Assembly (NCBI RefSeq): GCF_963678635.1
Contig: NC_087065.1
Span: 42,473,430-42,537,429 of the forward strand
Length of the DNA: 64,000 bases
DNA from: Symsagittifera roscoffensis
Lineage: Eukaryota; Xenacoelomorpha; Acoela; Convolutidae
Direction of reading: 5' to 3'
The position numbers were made by a program, and so were the translations under genes. The notes under the pieces are model-generated. The model ran no database searches, was not told the origin of the DNA, and worked only from the letters and a program-made list of their open reading frames with translations. Shown here piece after piece: positions 1 through 10,430 of the stretch (position 1 is its first letter; each line of letters starts with the position of its first letter).

Positions 1-352
1 ATAGTCAGCCCCTTTCGATCTGTATCCCATGGGCTTAAGATTCTCATGACGTAGAAGTAGAATCCTCAAGACGAGACCTAGGATCCTCATGACTTAAGCC
101 TAGGATCTTCATGACGTAGACCTAAGATGCTTATAACGTAGACCTAGGGTTCTCGTGACGTATAATTGAGACCCTATGACCTAGACCTAAGATCCTTATG
201 AGGTAGAACTAACATCCTCATGACGTAGAACGAAGATCCTCATGACATAGACCTAAGATCCTTATGACGTAGACCTGAGATCCCTATGACGTAAACCTAA
301 GATCCTTATGACGCAGACCTACGATCCTTATGAGGTCGAACTAAGATCGATG
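1..352. repeat. Degenerate minisatellite, 22-23 bp period
   Basis: About fifteen imperfect head-to-tail copies of a unit close to GATCCTCATGACGTAGACCT plus two or three bases. Copies vary by substitution and short indels, so the array is old. It starts before the window and is interrupted on the right by the inserted element at 370-795; relics continue after that element. Confidence 0.85.
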
Positions 353-369
353 TGTGGTATATCTGAAAT

Positions 370-795
370 CAGGAGCGGATCTAGGATTTTCTTGAGGGGG
401 GGGCGGATTTTTGAAAAAATTTCAAAAATTTTGTCGACCTTTTTTTTAGGCCGACCAAATTGATTTTCCGAGCTCTCCCAAAGCACTATATAGACCCTGA
501 AAGACCCTGTTTTGAAAAAAGTCCCGCAGGCAAAATTTTGAAAAAAAATACAGGCCAAAAAAGGCGTTTTTAGGCACTGTTTGAAGAATTTTGACCAAAA
601 AAATTGCGTTTTTTCGGCGCGCACTCCCCCCTCAAAACTAGTAGGCGCCTTTAGAAAAGTTTTAGGGTCCTCTACCAAAAATGGATATCTCAAAACAGTA
701 CAAAGGGGGACCCTTTGGGTCGGCAGGGGGTCGAATCCCTGAGGGGAAAGGGCGTCCGCCAACCCCCCGCACCCCCACCCCTAAATCCGCTCCTG
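370..795. mobile_element. hAT-like non-autonomous element (MITE), 426 bp
   Basis: Left end begins CAGGAGCGGATCTAGG and the right end, read on the other strand, begins CAGGAGCGGATTTAGG: inverted repeats with one mismatch in 16. The flanking octamers TCTGAAAT (362-369) and CCTGAAAT (796-803) match at 7 of 8 positions, as expected of an 8 bp hAT target duplication. The interior has homopolymer runs and C/G-rich stretches and no transposase. It sits inside the minisatellite. Family assignment rests on TIR style and duplication length only. Confidence 0.75.
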
Positions 796-803
796 CCTGA
801 AAT

Positions 804-948
804 CCTCATGAAAAAGGCCTTAAGTCGTTATGAGATAGACATCAGGTCTACATGACGCGGATCTAATATATTAATTATGCAGATCTAGGATTTTCAAGAT
901 ATAGAATTTAAGTATTTGTGACGTACAAATATTACTTTCTTTGAACCC
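804..948. repeat. Minisatellite relics after the hAT-like insertion
   Basis: Diverged continuation of the array at 1-352, with recognisable pieces such as CCTCATGA, GTCTACATGACG and GCAGATCTAGGATTTTCA. A further relic lies near 1,196-1,245. No gene is visible here. Confidence 0.5.
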
Positions 949-1135
949 AGTGAACAATCTCCCCCTAAATCAATTCTTTTCAGTCAGGTTTGAGCATAGC
1001 TCATGCAGGCTTTAAGGCTCGAATTTGCAATTTAGTTTCAGGGGGGAGAATTTCAGCCAATCAGATTTGAGCATAGTACAAGGAGGCCTTACGGCTTGAG
1101 TATGCCATTTAATTTGAAGGGGGAGATTGTTCACT
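949..1135. mobile_element. Small element with perfect 18 bp inverted ends
   Basis: AGTGAACAATCTCCCCCT at 949-966 is matched exactly by its reverse complement at 1,118-1,135. Between them is a direct duplication of about 70 bp (near 968-1,045 and 1,057-1,128) sharing TTTGAGCATAG and a GGGGGAGA end. A third GGGGGAGATTGTTCA end follows at about 1,149-1,165. No target duplication is evident and the superfamily is unknown. Confidence 0.55.
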
Positions 1136-1401
1136 TGGTCTATTAAGGGGGAGATTGTTCATATGGGCTCTTTCATGAGGTTTATCAAATTGGTTCCTTG
1201 ACTTAGGGTTCCTGTGACAGACCTAAAGTTCTGATGACCGAAAGATCTGATTCGCTGAAATAGAGCAATAGACAATTAAGTATAAATAGACAATTAAATA
1301 TAAAATAAAAATTAAGTAATTTTCGTGCATAGCTGCTTTTAAAATCATAGACCCTCGAAGTATCCTCGATTGGATTATTTCGCTAAACCTATAGGGCTTA
1401 G
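1136..1401. other. Unassigned AT-rich stretch with minisatellite relic
   Basis: Apart from an extra element end near 1,149-1,165 and a minisatellite relic near 1,196-1,245, I see no gene or structured feature. Confidence 0.3.
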
Positions 1402-1740
1402 CAGGGGCAGATCTATGATTTTCTCGAGGGGGGATTTTCAAAAACATTTCGAAAATTTTGACGACCTTTTTTAGGTCGACCAAACTGATTTTCCGAACTA
1501 TCCTAAAGCACTAAAAAACGCTGTTTTAGCCAAATTTTCTAGGCACTTTTTAGAAAATTTCGACAAAAAAAATGCGTTTTTTTGGCCTGCGCTCCCCCTT
1601 AATGTTAGTCTATACTGGCGCCCTTAGAAAAATTTTAGGATCGGTAGGCCGAAAATAGATTTCTTAAAAAGTACCAAAGGAGGACCCTTTGGGTCGGCAG
1701 GGGGTCGAATCTTTAGGACCCTTTGGGTCGGCAGGGGGAC
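1402..1740. mobile_element. Second copy of the 370-795 hAT-like element, right end lost
   Basis: Starts CAGGGGCAGATCTATGATTT and follows the interior of the 370-795 element (GACGACCTTTTTTAGGTCG, then the GACCCTTTGGGTCGGCAGGG block). That last block is tandemly duplicated at 1,681-1,738 and the terminal inverted repeat is missing, so this copy is truncated. Confidence 0.65.
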
Positions 1741-1864
1741 GGACGGATAGTTCTAAGATCGCTCTAAGACGTGATATTAAAAATTACAGAACAGATTTAA
1801 AAATCTTAATGAAAAGAATAATGTTCACTTTGAAAGCGTTCTTCATTCGTGTTTATTTGTTCAG

Positions 1865-2038
1865 AAAACAGGTCAGAGATGCACAGGTGTGTGAAGGATG
1901 ACCTGAAGAGAGTGGGAGCTTTGTTCAAGGTGTTCGTGCGGAAGTACAGCAAAAAAAATCCCCTCACGGCCGACCTGTTGCACCATAACTTATTCGCCGG
2001 GCACAAACTGTTCATGGACATTGTTGAAGACGAAAAGA
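1865..2038 (+). CDS. Exon of a spliced cysteine-rich (ShKT-like) protein gene, internal exon
   Basis: Open exon bounded by a pyrimidine-rich acceptor (TTTATTTGTTCAG, ending 1,864) and a good donor (GTGAGT at 2,039). It encodes about 57 residues, including RCVKDDLKRVGALFKVFVRK and an acidic end MDIVEDEK. It leaves one base of a split codon, and the next exon begins with exactly two bases, giving Thr. No signal peptide is visible, so the true N-terminus probably lies upstream or outside the window; Met at 1,879 is a possible alternative start if this is the first exon. I do not recognise a domain in this segment. Confidence comes from the splice sites, phase agreement and protein-like composition compared with the surrounding AT-rich DNA. 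Confidence 0.55.
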
Positions 2039-2552
2039 GTGAGTGTTATTGCCGAAAAAACTTCAAAGTGCTCATTTTATCAATATAATCGATCCAAAAC
2101 TGAAAGTAACAACATTAAGGAGTTGCTAGGATTGGATTTTAACACTTTGTGTTTTTTTCGGAACTTCCAATCATCTAGTCAAATGACTGTTTTGACTTTT
2201 ACCTTTATCTTCCAAAACTGTGCCAGTCGTTCAAAGAAGCACGAATTATAATACATAGGGTTTCGAACCACCGACCTGTCCTTTGCTAGACGGAAGTTTC
2301 GTTAATTTCTTCGACACATTTTTTAATTCTTCATTTTAGCCTGATTTTAAGTGATGTCTATGATTCTCTCATTCTAAAATTTTGATAGAACTGAATTGGA
2401 AAGAACACTTCTAGCTGCTTTACGAGAAAACAAAGCAGCCATTGAAACTAAATTACTAAGAAACTTACCTCCTCTCTCTAATTAAATTTTGATATCTTTG
2501 TAAAATAGTTTAGTATCAAACTGAGCATCAAATTGACTGTTCTTTGCTATAG
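2039..2552 (+). other. Intron 1 of the ShKT-like gene
   Basis: GT-AG intron of 514 bp: donor GTGAGT, acceptor TTCTTTGCTATAG. It contains AT-rich sequence and one Pol III box-B-like string on the minus strand near 2,260-2,272, without a foldable tRNA around it. No other gene seen. Confidence 0.5.
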
Positions 2553-2865
2553 CAACCCCGTGCCCTTGCGTGACCCAAGATAAGTGTGCCTCGTTGTCGT
2601 TCACTTGCTATAACCACAACCTCATTCACGACCTCCCGTCCATGATGGGATCCCAACTCTACCACTGGTCGCTAGAGGGCAGGAAAGCCGTACCCTACGA
2701 CCACAAGACAAAGAGACTCTACTACGAGGAGTCAAATAAAGAGAAGATCAAGATCGGCTACAAGAGACTGGCCTACATTTCGGATTATGAGAAGAACTGT
2801 CAGACGGTGGTCGGTCGAAAATGCGTGAGGTCAAAATCGTACGAGATTTGTCAACCCCAGTTCAA
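2553..2865 (+). CDS. Exon of the ShKT-like protein gene, central cysteine-rich exon
   Basis: Exon of 313 bp after the acceptor at 2,551-2,552 and before the donor GTAAGT at 2,866. Its frame is set by the split Thr codon shared with the previous exon. It encodes about 104 residues: a cysteine cluster PCPCVTQDKC, then SLSFTCYNHNLIHDLP, a charged Lys/Tyr-rich middle and a C-terminal part with three cysteines (NCQTVVGRKC, then EIC). Those three are placed like the first half of a ShKT domain whose second half is in the next exon. It ends with two bases of a split Lys codon. The base composition is clearly less AT-rich than its surroundings. I do not recognise the N-terminal two thirds. A secreted, disulfide-bonded product is an inference from cysteine content. 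Confidence 0.65.
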
Positions 2866-3383
2866 GTAAGTTTCACTTGATCCTATTTTTATAACGCCCT
2901 AATGTTCCGCTTTTTTTCTTGTGATTCGAAGTTTTTGAACTTCTTTGTATAGATATTCCTATTTTAGGTAAAACTTTAAACTTTTATCATAACAACTACC
3001 ACCTACAAATAATCTAAATGTTTCGTTCTATTCATTGAAATGATTCATCTTCAGACCAACCATGTTTTGTAATTCGTTATAAGTTTTCTATCAAATTAAA
3101 TTTCATCAGGAGTGATAATTTTTCCTCACTGAAAACAAGGCTACTCGTAACATGGGAGTACCATCTGTCTTTTGAATTGCATCAAGTTATTTTTTTAAAT
3201 TCGAAGCTGAAGTTTTCAAATTACCCCACTCCCACGCATGTCTTGTCATATCCAAAGTTTGTGCCTCTTCACGCATCATTTGGGCCATCAAACTGGTCCC
3301 TACCTAGTGAATGTTCTAATTCCGATCTAAAATTGTTTTTGAAATGTTAAAATAACGCTTGCATACTTTAGGAATGGGTTATT

Positions 3384-4035
3384 TCAGATCTAATTTCAGA
3401 TCTCAAATTTTGTTTTTTTTTGGTTAATTCAGATGAGAAAAAAAACTATTTCAGATCTAAATTAAGAATCTGAAATTAAATTTTTCTTGGTTATTTCAGA
3501 TCTGAAACATCAATGATTCTGACAAAAAATTTTTAATTTTTTCTAACTACTGTTAGGTACTAGCAGGTACTCAGCAATGTCTCAAAATGGAGACTGCCAA
3601 AATATGTTTCCCCAATCATGAGATAAACATTGAAAACGCTTAGTAGCGCATGAAATTTGACAGGTCTTCTAACAGTTTTTAAAAACTTTTTAACACAGTT
3701 GAACAAGAAATTTAGTTCGAAAAAAAATTAGTCTGTGAAATTATTCGGGAGTTTTTGTTAATCAGATAGTTAATCATATCTGATTATCGTAATAGTTAAT
3801 CAGAACATAATTGTGTATTGCAGAAACATCAAAAAGTAAAAAACGAAATTTTGCTCGAAATGCGTAAATTATAACTCAATAAAGGGTTTCTCAGATCTAT
3901 TTTCAGATCTGCAATTTTCTATTTCAGATCCAGTTTTCAGGTCTGAAATTTGCAAATTCTTATCAAAATCTTGAGATAAAAAATTTCAGATCTGAAAATC
4001 AACTTAAGTAAGAAATAAAGAATTTCAGATCTTGC
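3384..4035. repeat. Dispersed TTTCAGATCTGAAA palindrome repeats
   Basis: The palindrome TTTCAGATCTGAAA, whole or as half-sites, recurs about ten times here (for example near 3,384, 3,451, 3,496, 3,892, 3,922, 3,983 and 4,022) and again in the mirrored region 9,958-10,080. Spacing is irregular. Function is unknown. Confidence 0.6.
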
Positions 4036-4062
4036 ACAGAAAATCCCTTGGGTACGGGTGCC
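3540..4062. repeat. Left arm of a long inverted repeat
   Basis: Reads as the diverged reverse complement of about 9,930-10,430. Shared landmarks are GACAGGTCTTCTAACAGTTT, GTTTCCCCAATCA, ACGCTTAG(G)TAGCGCATGA, TATTGCAGAAACA and TTTCAGATCTTGCACAGAAA. The arms are about 0.5 kb and lie about 5.9 kb apart. They may be the terminal repeats of an old 6.9 kb element or two independent copies in opposite orientation. Confidence 0.7.
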
Positions 4063-4189
4063 ATTTTTTAACTATAAAAAAAGGAGAAAGGCTTTATTCA
4101 CTGCTTATGATTTCGTGCCCATCTTTCGGATTTGCGTGCCTACGACTTTCGAGCAAGCCGATGGAAAAATATCTATATTTTGTCCGGGT

Positions 4190-4530
4190 AAACTGTGATT
4201 CTTGAAGTTTAATTTTTTGATTTTTTAAATCAGCCAAAAAATGTCACTGTTTTGAGCTCAAAACTAAACTTATACTTCACTTGCGATTGTTTTTCGAAAA
4301 GTTATGTTGTCTCTGAATTTGCAATTTTGGACCGATGAGTATGCACAACAGTTTTGCGAACGCATTAGCGGCAAATTAATTTGTGGTGAAAATCATCTTT
4401 CATATTAACTGAAAAGGGAAATAAGCTATGGACGCCATTATTATCTAAACGCTATGTTTTACTTTTGTCGAAAGCAACCTATTAAAAATTCTTTATGCTT
4501 GACGTTTAAGAGAAGGCCAAAAACATTCTA
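4190..4530 (+). mobile_element. Very diverged relic of the hairpin-ended element family
   Basis: The order GAGCTCAAA, a TTTCGAAAAGTTATG block, TTTGCAATTTTGGACC and GCGAACGCATTAGCGG parallels the interior of the copies at 8.66 and 42.3 kb, with heavy divergence and no recognisable ends. Confidence 0.3.
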
Positions 4531-4559
4531 GAACTATTCCAGATTGATTTCAATCTGAA

Positions 4560-7140
4560 ACGAACTAACTAAAAATGGCAACCTGCTTGCTAGAAAAGCA
4601 AGCTTTTTGCAAACCCATTTGCGCTAAAAATTAATGTGTAATTTTTCAAAATTTTATCGCCTGAATACCTTGTTTAGAAAAAATGAAACATCTAGCCAGT
4701 CGATCTGCTCTATGAAAAAACTTGACATATTTCAAAGTTTCATCGCATGAATATTGTGCTCAGAAAAAAACTGAATTTCCAAGCTGTTTCATAGACCGAA
4801 TCGTTTTTAAAAAAAAGCTGAAGTAAAGCAAATCTTCTTCACCTTGTAAGGCAAAATTTTGGCAAACGATTTGCTTTTTGAATTGACTTGAAATATTTTA
4901 TTCAAGTTTCATAGCTTGAATAGCTTGCCTAGAACAACTTAAGTTTTTCGCAAAACGATTCGATCTATGAAATAGCTTGAAAGACTTCCAATTTTGAGAG
5001 CTGGAAAAGCTTGCTTAGAAAAATTTAAACTTTTAGCGAACCACTTCGTTCAATGAAATGACTTCGTTTATTTGAAAATTCGTACCTTGAACAGCTTGTT
5101 TTGAAAAATTTAAATTTTCGAAACCGGTTTGTTCTATACAATAATTTGAATATTTCAAATTTTTTGAACTGGACACGCTTGGTTACAAAAACTTTAGCTT
5201 TCGAACCAATTTGGTCTATGAAGCATTTTGAAAAGCTCCAAATTGCAGAGCTGGAATAGCTTGTATAAAAAACACAAAGATTTCCCGAGTCGATTTTGTC
5301 TTCAAACTAACTTCAGTAATTTAATAGCTTGAATTGCTTGCTTGAGAAAAATTGAATTTTTCGCAAACTGATTCGATGAGACAACTTCCATGAGACAACT
5401 TCAAGTCATGAGACAACTTCGATTTTTTCACGTTTATGTTGTTTGAATAGTTTGCTTAGAAAAACTCATCATTTTGTGAACCGATTCGGTCTTATAAATA
5501 ACTTGACATCTATCAAGTTTTCATAACTAGAGTACCGATTTGGTTTTTTTAAATTTGTAAAGTCTTATAGCTTGAATAGCTTTCTTAAGAAAAACTTGAA
5601 TTTTTTACAAATTGAATTGATATATGGAACAACTGAAATATTGAATGTTAATCGCTTGCAGAAAAATTCAATATTTTGCGAAACGATTCGTTCTGTGAAA
5701 TAACTTGATGTTTTAAAGCGTAAATTGCTGCCCAAAAAACTCAGTTTTTCGATGTACAATTAGATCTATGAAATAAACTTAAATATTCAAACTTTCACAG
5801 CTCTTTCAGCGGGGTTAAGATAAGCTTGAACTTTTCGAACGGGTTTTCACTATGAAATAGTTTGAAATGACTCAAAGTTTTATCAGTTGAATGACTTTAA
5901 TATCAAATTTCAAACGTTGCAAGCCGACGCTCTTCTTGAGAAAATTTAGCTCCAATAGCTTGCTAAGACAAGCTGAAGCTTTTTGGCAAACTGATTCGGT
6001 TCATGAAATTGTTTGAATTGTTTGAAATTTTCGTTGCTGAAATAGCTTGCAGAAAAACTAAATTTTTTTTCTTCCGATTTTCTTCATGAAATGACTTGAA
6101 ACATTTCAAAGTTTCATTAATAATAGCTTGCTAAAAGAATTTTAATTTTTTGTCATCCAATTAGCCCTATGAAATAACTTGAAATATTTCAAAGTATCGT
6201 AGCTTAAATGGCTTCAATCGAACATTTTTAAGTTTTTGCAAAACGATGCGTTCTAAGAAAGACAAAATATTTCTTGAGAAAAAGTTTCATTGCTGTATTA
6301 GCTTGCTCAGGAAATCTTGAACTTATTGCAAACTGGTTCGGTCGATGTAGTGAAATATTTAAAAATCATCGTCTGAATGGTCTCAATAGAATCAATTAAG
6401 TATTTGGTCATTCGATTCGCCACACGAAATAACCTGAAACTTTTCAAGTATCATAGCTTCAATGGCTTCAATCAAAAAAATTTATTTGTTATGCAAAATG
6501 ATTCGGTCTAAGGAATAACTTGAATTATTTTAAAGCTTCTTACCTAGAATTGTTTGCTTAGAAAAAGTTAAACATTTCGCCATTCAGTTCGCTTCATTAT
6601 AACACTTGAAATATTTCAAAGTTTCATCGAATGATTAGAGTGCAAAAAAAATTAACTGAAACTGGTTCATTCCAAGGTATGACTTGAAAAAATTTGTAGC
6701 TGGAATGGCTTGCTTAGAACGTCATGAGTTTTTTGTTTTTATAAAAACTACATCGGTTAATTTGCTCCAATAGAAAAGTCTAAGCGTTTACCTACCGATT
6801 CCCTTCATAAAATAAATTGAAATATTTCAAAGATTTAATGCAAAATTACCTTAATAAAAAAAATAGATTTTTCCGAAAACCGATTTGGTCTATGAATTGT
6901 TTGGAATGGTTCAAAGTATCCCCGGTCTAATCGCCCTAATATAAAAACCTAATTGTTTCGCTATCTTAATTTCTTTATGAATTAACTTTCAGCGTTTCTT
7001 AACTGGAATGGTTTGTCTAAAAGTTTCAAAATTTCATAGCTGGAAAACTTGCTTAGAAAAACTTAAGCATTTCGCGAATCCATTAGTCTATGAAATAACT
7101 TGAAATGTTTCATAGTTGAATAACTGGGTTATCTTGCCTC
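4560..7140. repeat. Degenerate satellite, ~80-88 bp period
   Basis: About thirty diverged tandem units. Each holds a core like GAATAGCTTGCTTAGAAAAA, then AATTTTTCGCAAACCGATTC, GGTCTATGAAATAACTTGAA and ATATTTCAAAGTTTCATAGC. Core positions near 5,001, 5,089, 5,167, 5,251 and 5,329 give spacings of 78-88 bp. Units differ strongly from each other, so the array is ancient. No coding frame runs through it. Confidence 0.8.
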
Positions 7141-7159
7141 AAAAAACCTAGTTTTGTTG

Positions 7160-7800
7160 CCTAGTATTTTTCATAGATTGATTTTTCTTCAGACCAACTT
7201 TAAAATCAATCTATAAAAAATATAATCACTTCTGAAAATTTTTTAATTATCATTTCTGAAAACTTTTTAATTGTCACTTCTGAAATCTAAATTGCTTCAT
7301 GATTTAGCTTGAATTATTTCTTTTCCAACTTTTTAATTAGACCCGGCTGGTGTAGACAAATTTCTACAATTCGCGGACCGATTTGGTCTTTGAAATTTTT
7401 TTTATATATTTTTATATAACGATTTACGATATGGGATATCTTGAAATTGTTTTGATTTAAAAGCTTGAGTAGCTTAATAAAAGCAACTACTTCTTTTTGC
7501 TATCCAATTGGTTGTTGGAGACGGGCTTGCTAGTTTTTATTAAATTGACGGAAACTGCTTGGCGGTTTCTTCTTAAGTGGTTGTGTTATCCTTTCGACCA
7601 AAACAAGGCATGGTGTGGTGTTAGCAAAAAATGCAAGGAAAATGTTTTTGTTTTTTAAAATTATCTCAAACTCTCTTTTGCTGGCAAAAAAGTATCAGAT
7701 AAGAAAATTAAAAATTTAAAAGTTTTCAGAAGTGATAAAATTTTTCGTAGATTGATTTTAAGGTTGGTCTGAAGAAAAATCTCCGGCAGCAAAAATTTGG
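7160..7800. repeat. Inverted repeat pair, ~80 bp arms, ~0.46 kb spacer
   Basis: The left arm (about 7,170-7,250) contains CTTCAGACCAACTTTAAAAT and CACTTCTGAAAATTTT. The right arm (about 7,712-7,790) is its reverse complement with few changes (AAAATTTTTCGTAGATTGAT, GGTTGGTCTGAAGAAAAATC). It may be a small transposon or fold-back unit. There is no coding content. Confidence 0.6.
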
Positions 7801-8660
7801 AACTATTAAGCCGGGCATCCGTTGGGTATTTTCATGGCTAGTTTGGTTTTTCAGATTGGTTTTCTCGCGATTGGTTTTTGTACACTCGTATGGCCTCAAA
7901 ATTTGCCACAATCTCTCATAGTGGACTAATCTATGAGCAATATTCTTCCTGTTATTTAATTACAGCTTGTACCCAGCATGTTATAATGCCCACATAGAAA
8001 TCAGAAAAAATTCAAGAAATGTGTCAAATGTGAATTACATTTTTTTTTCCGACCACTGGGAGACCTTTGTCTTCGAGTGTATTCTATTTTTTTCTAAAAT
8101 TATTTTTCCTTGCGAAATCAGGAAGAACATATCATCATCAGAGTAGGTCGATTGATATATCCTATTAATCCTCTAGTAGTTGAAAACTGTTCCATGTTCA
8201 AAATATAAAATTACTCGAAAATTTATAAACTTAAGAGTATTGTCAAATGGTGATTCGGTGATTCAATGACCATTCATCTTTCTGCGCTCTAACGTTTAAA
8301 AGTTTCTATCTGCTTTTACTCGATATCGAAAACAATTTTCATCCTCTCAGGCTTATATTATAAAATTTTTCATTGCTTAAAAAAAGCAGCAAGGAGCGCT
8401 TAAGGATCAAAGGTTCTTGAAAAATCGAATCAAACGTTTAACTATGTTATAAGTAAGTAAATAGGTCAGCTAATAACGCTAGAGATAGCTAATATCACTT
8501 TTGTAGGATGCTTTTCAAAAAATAAAAATTGACAAATTTTTTTAATCAGTTCCTCGGTTCAAACTTTTGCTGGATATTTCTCTGCTATATGCACGGCTGC
8601 GCGTATAATGCATGTAATTGTTAAACGACCCAGAATTTTGATGCAAACCGAAGATTCTAT
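7801..8660. other. Unassigned intronic AT-rich DNA
   Basis: I see no gene, repeat array or recognisable element in this stretch. Confidence 0.3.
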
Positions 8661-9196
8661 TTTTGTTCCGACTTTCGATACGAAAGTAATGAAATATTTG
8701 TGCTCAGGGTGGGTTTGGTTTTTTTTTCTTCAGACAAATTTCGACTTTTTAACTAGCCATTTTTGTTGGAATTTTTTTATCATTCGAAAGGTACTGTTGT
8801 CCTGAGCTCAAATATTTCACCTGTGATCATTTTTTGTAAAGTTACGGGGGTTTAAAGATTGCCATTTTGGCCAATTTGGTACAATTAACGCGCGATATAT
8901 TTCGCGCTATTAACGCGTAAGCAGAGAGTTAATCCGTCTTAGAAATCGTTCCAAATTGCTTAAAAGAAGCTTATTTGCCATAGTTAGTTTGTTACAAGGA
9001 GCGAAATCTATCCTTATGTACTTTGTATGGCGTGTGGGGGGTGATTTTCATAAACAATTTCAAATTTTAGAAGAAAAAAAATTTTCGATTTTGTTTTGTG
9101 TCATTGAATTTTTTAATGTTATTTATTACTGCTCCAAAAACCTTAAAAGGCATTCGGAACATTCAGGGTTTCGCCCTGATACGAGCAGTCTTGTTT
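8661..9196 (+). mobile_element. Hairpin-ended non-autonomous element, copy 1
   Basis: Left end TTTTGTTCCGAC is followed by the hairpin ACTTTCG-ATA-CGAAAGT. The right end is ATTCGGAACATTCAGGG, a CAGGG/CCCTG hairpin and ATACGAGCAGTCTTGTTT. The interior carries a conserved CpG-rich core, TTAACGCGCGATATATTTCG then CGCTATTAACGCG. No coding capacity and no clear target duplication. Four more clear copies are in the window. Confidence 0.75.
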
Positions 9197-9198
9197 GT

Positions 9199-9640
9199 TT
9201 TTGTTCCGACTTTTGATACGAAAATAACGGTATTGTTGTCCTGAGCTTAAATTTGAAAACATATTTCACCTGTGATCATTTTTCGTAAAGTTATGGGGGT
9301 TAAAGGACTGCCATTTTGGCCAATTTGGGACAATTAACGCGCGATATAATTCGCGCTATTAACGCGTAAGCGGAGAGTTAATCCGTCTTAGAAATCGTTC
9401 CAAATTGGTTAAAGAAGCTTATTTGCCATAGTTAGTTTGTTACAAGGAGCGAAATCTATCCTTATGTACTTTATATGGCGTGTGGGGGATGATTTTCATG
9501 AAAAAATTCAAATTTTAGAAATTTTTTTGTTTTCATTTTGTTTTATTTCAGTGAATTTTTAAATTTTATTACTGCTCCATAAACCTTAAAAGGCAGTCGG
9601 AACATTCAGGGCTTTGCACTGATACGAGCAGTCTTGTTTT
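9199..9640 (+). mobile_element. Hairpin-ended element, copy 2, internally shortened
   Basis: Directly abuts copy 1 in the same orientation. It keeps both ends and the CpG-rich core but lacks about 100 bp after the left hairpin (the GAATATTTGTGCTC to CTAGCCATTTTT segment). Its right hairpin has decayed (GGGCTTTGCACTG). Confidence 0.75.
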
Positions 9641-9929
9641 CATTTGAAATCAATTCGAGGCCGTATATGACTGTGGAATTCTGAGACATGCTTTGTAATA
9701 TGTCAAAATTTGCAAATGGTTACCCTTCTTCTCAAATTTCTGTGGAATCACAACAAATACTTTAACGTAAATTTCGTTGGAACATTAAATGTGTTGCGGA
9801 ATCAACAACGAGGGAAAAGATCAAAGAAATGAGGAAAAGATCAAAGATTTGAGCTTATCATTTGGAGCTGCGCTACGTTTTAGCCACTTGTCTCTAGATT
9901 TTTTCCTGGCTCGTATGTTTCATAACCTT

Positions 9930-10430
9930 AAAATACCCGTAACCAGGGGTTTTTCTGTGCAAGATCTGAAATTTTATAATTATTACATAAGTTGATTCTC
10001 AAATGTGAAATCTGGATCTGAAGTAAAAAATTTCAGATCTGAAATAACCCTAAAAAACAAAATTTCAGATCTGAAATCAGAACTGAGAATCCTTTGTTAA
10101 ATTGTTATTTATGCAATTCGAGCAAAAAATTTTTTTTAATTTTTTGTTGTTTCTGCAATACTCAATTATATGTTTTGATTAACTAGCGATAAAAAAGAAT
10201 TCCGAAAAATTTCACAAACTGTTTTTTTTTCTAAGTAGAAATTTCTTTTTCAACTGTGTTCCAAAGTTTTCAAAAACTGTTAGAAGACCTGTCAAAACTT
10301 TGATTTTCATGCGCTACCTAAGCGTTTCCAATTTTTATCTTTTGATTGGGGAAACACATTTTGGCTTGCTTGGGGAAACAAATTTAGGCTTTGCTGAGAA
10401 CCTATTAGTAGCTAGCAGAAGCTATAATAC
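9930..10430. repeat. Right arm of the long inverted repeat
   Basis: Reverse-complement partner of 3,540-4,062 and carries the mirrored AGATCT palindromes at 9,958-10,080. The outer boundary lies near 10,430. Confidence 0.7.

Noticed and set aside
1-352. CRISPR-like array
   Set aside because: Units are contiguous and degenerate, with no distinct repeat/spacer alternation, and the sequence is clearly eukaryotic.
328-762. Long minus-strand open frame of 144 codons
   Set aside because: It lies inside the non-coding hAT-like MITE and its composition follows homopolymer runs; not a gene.
2256-2300. Minus-strand tRNA-like box B (GGTTCGAAACC) near 2,260-2,272
   Set aside because: The T-stem does not pair, there is no acceptor stem and no acceptable A box at the right distance; at most a SINE or tRNA relic.
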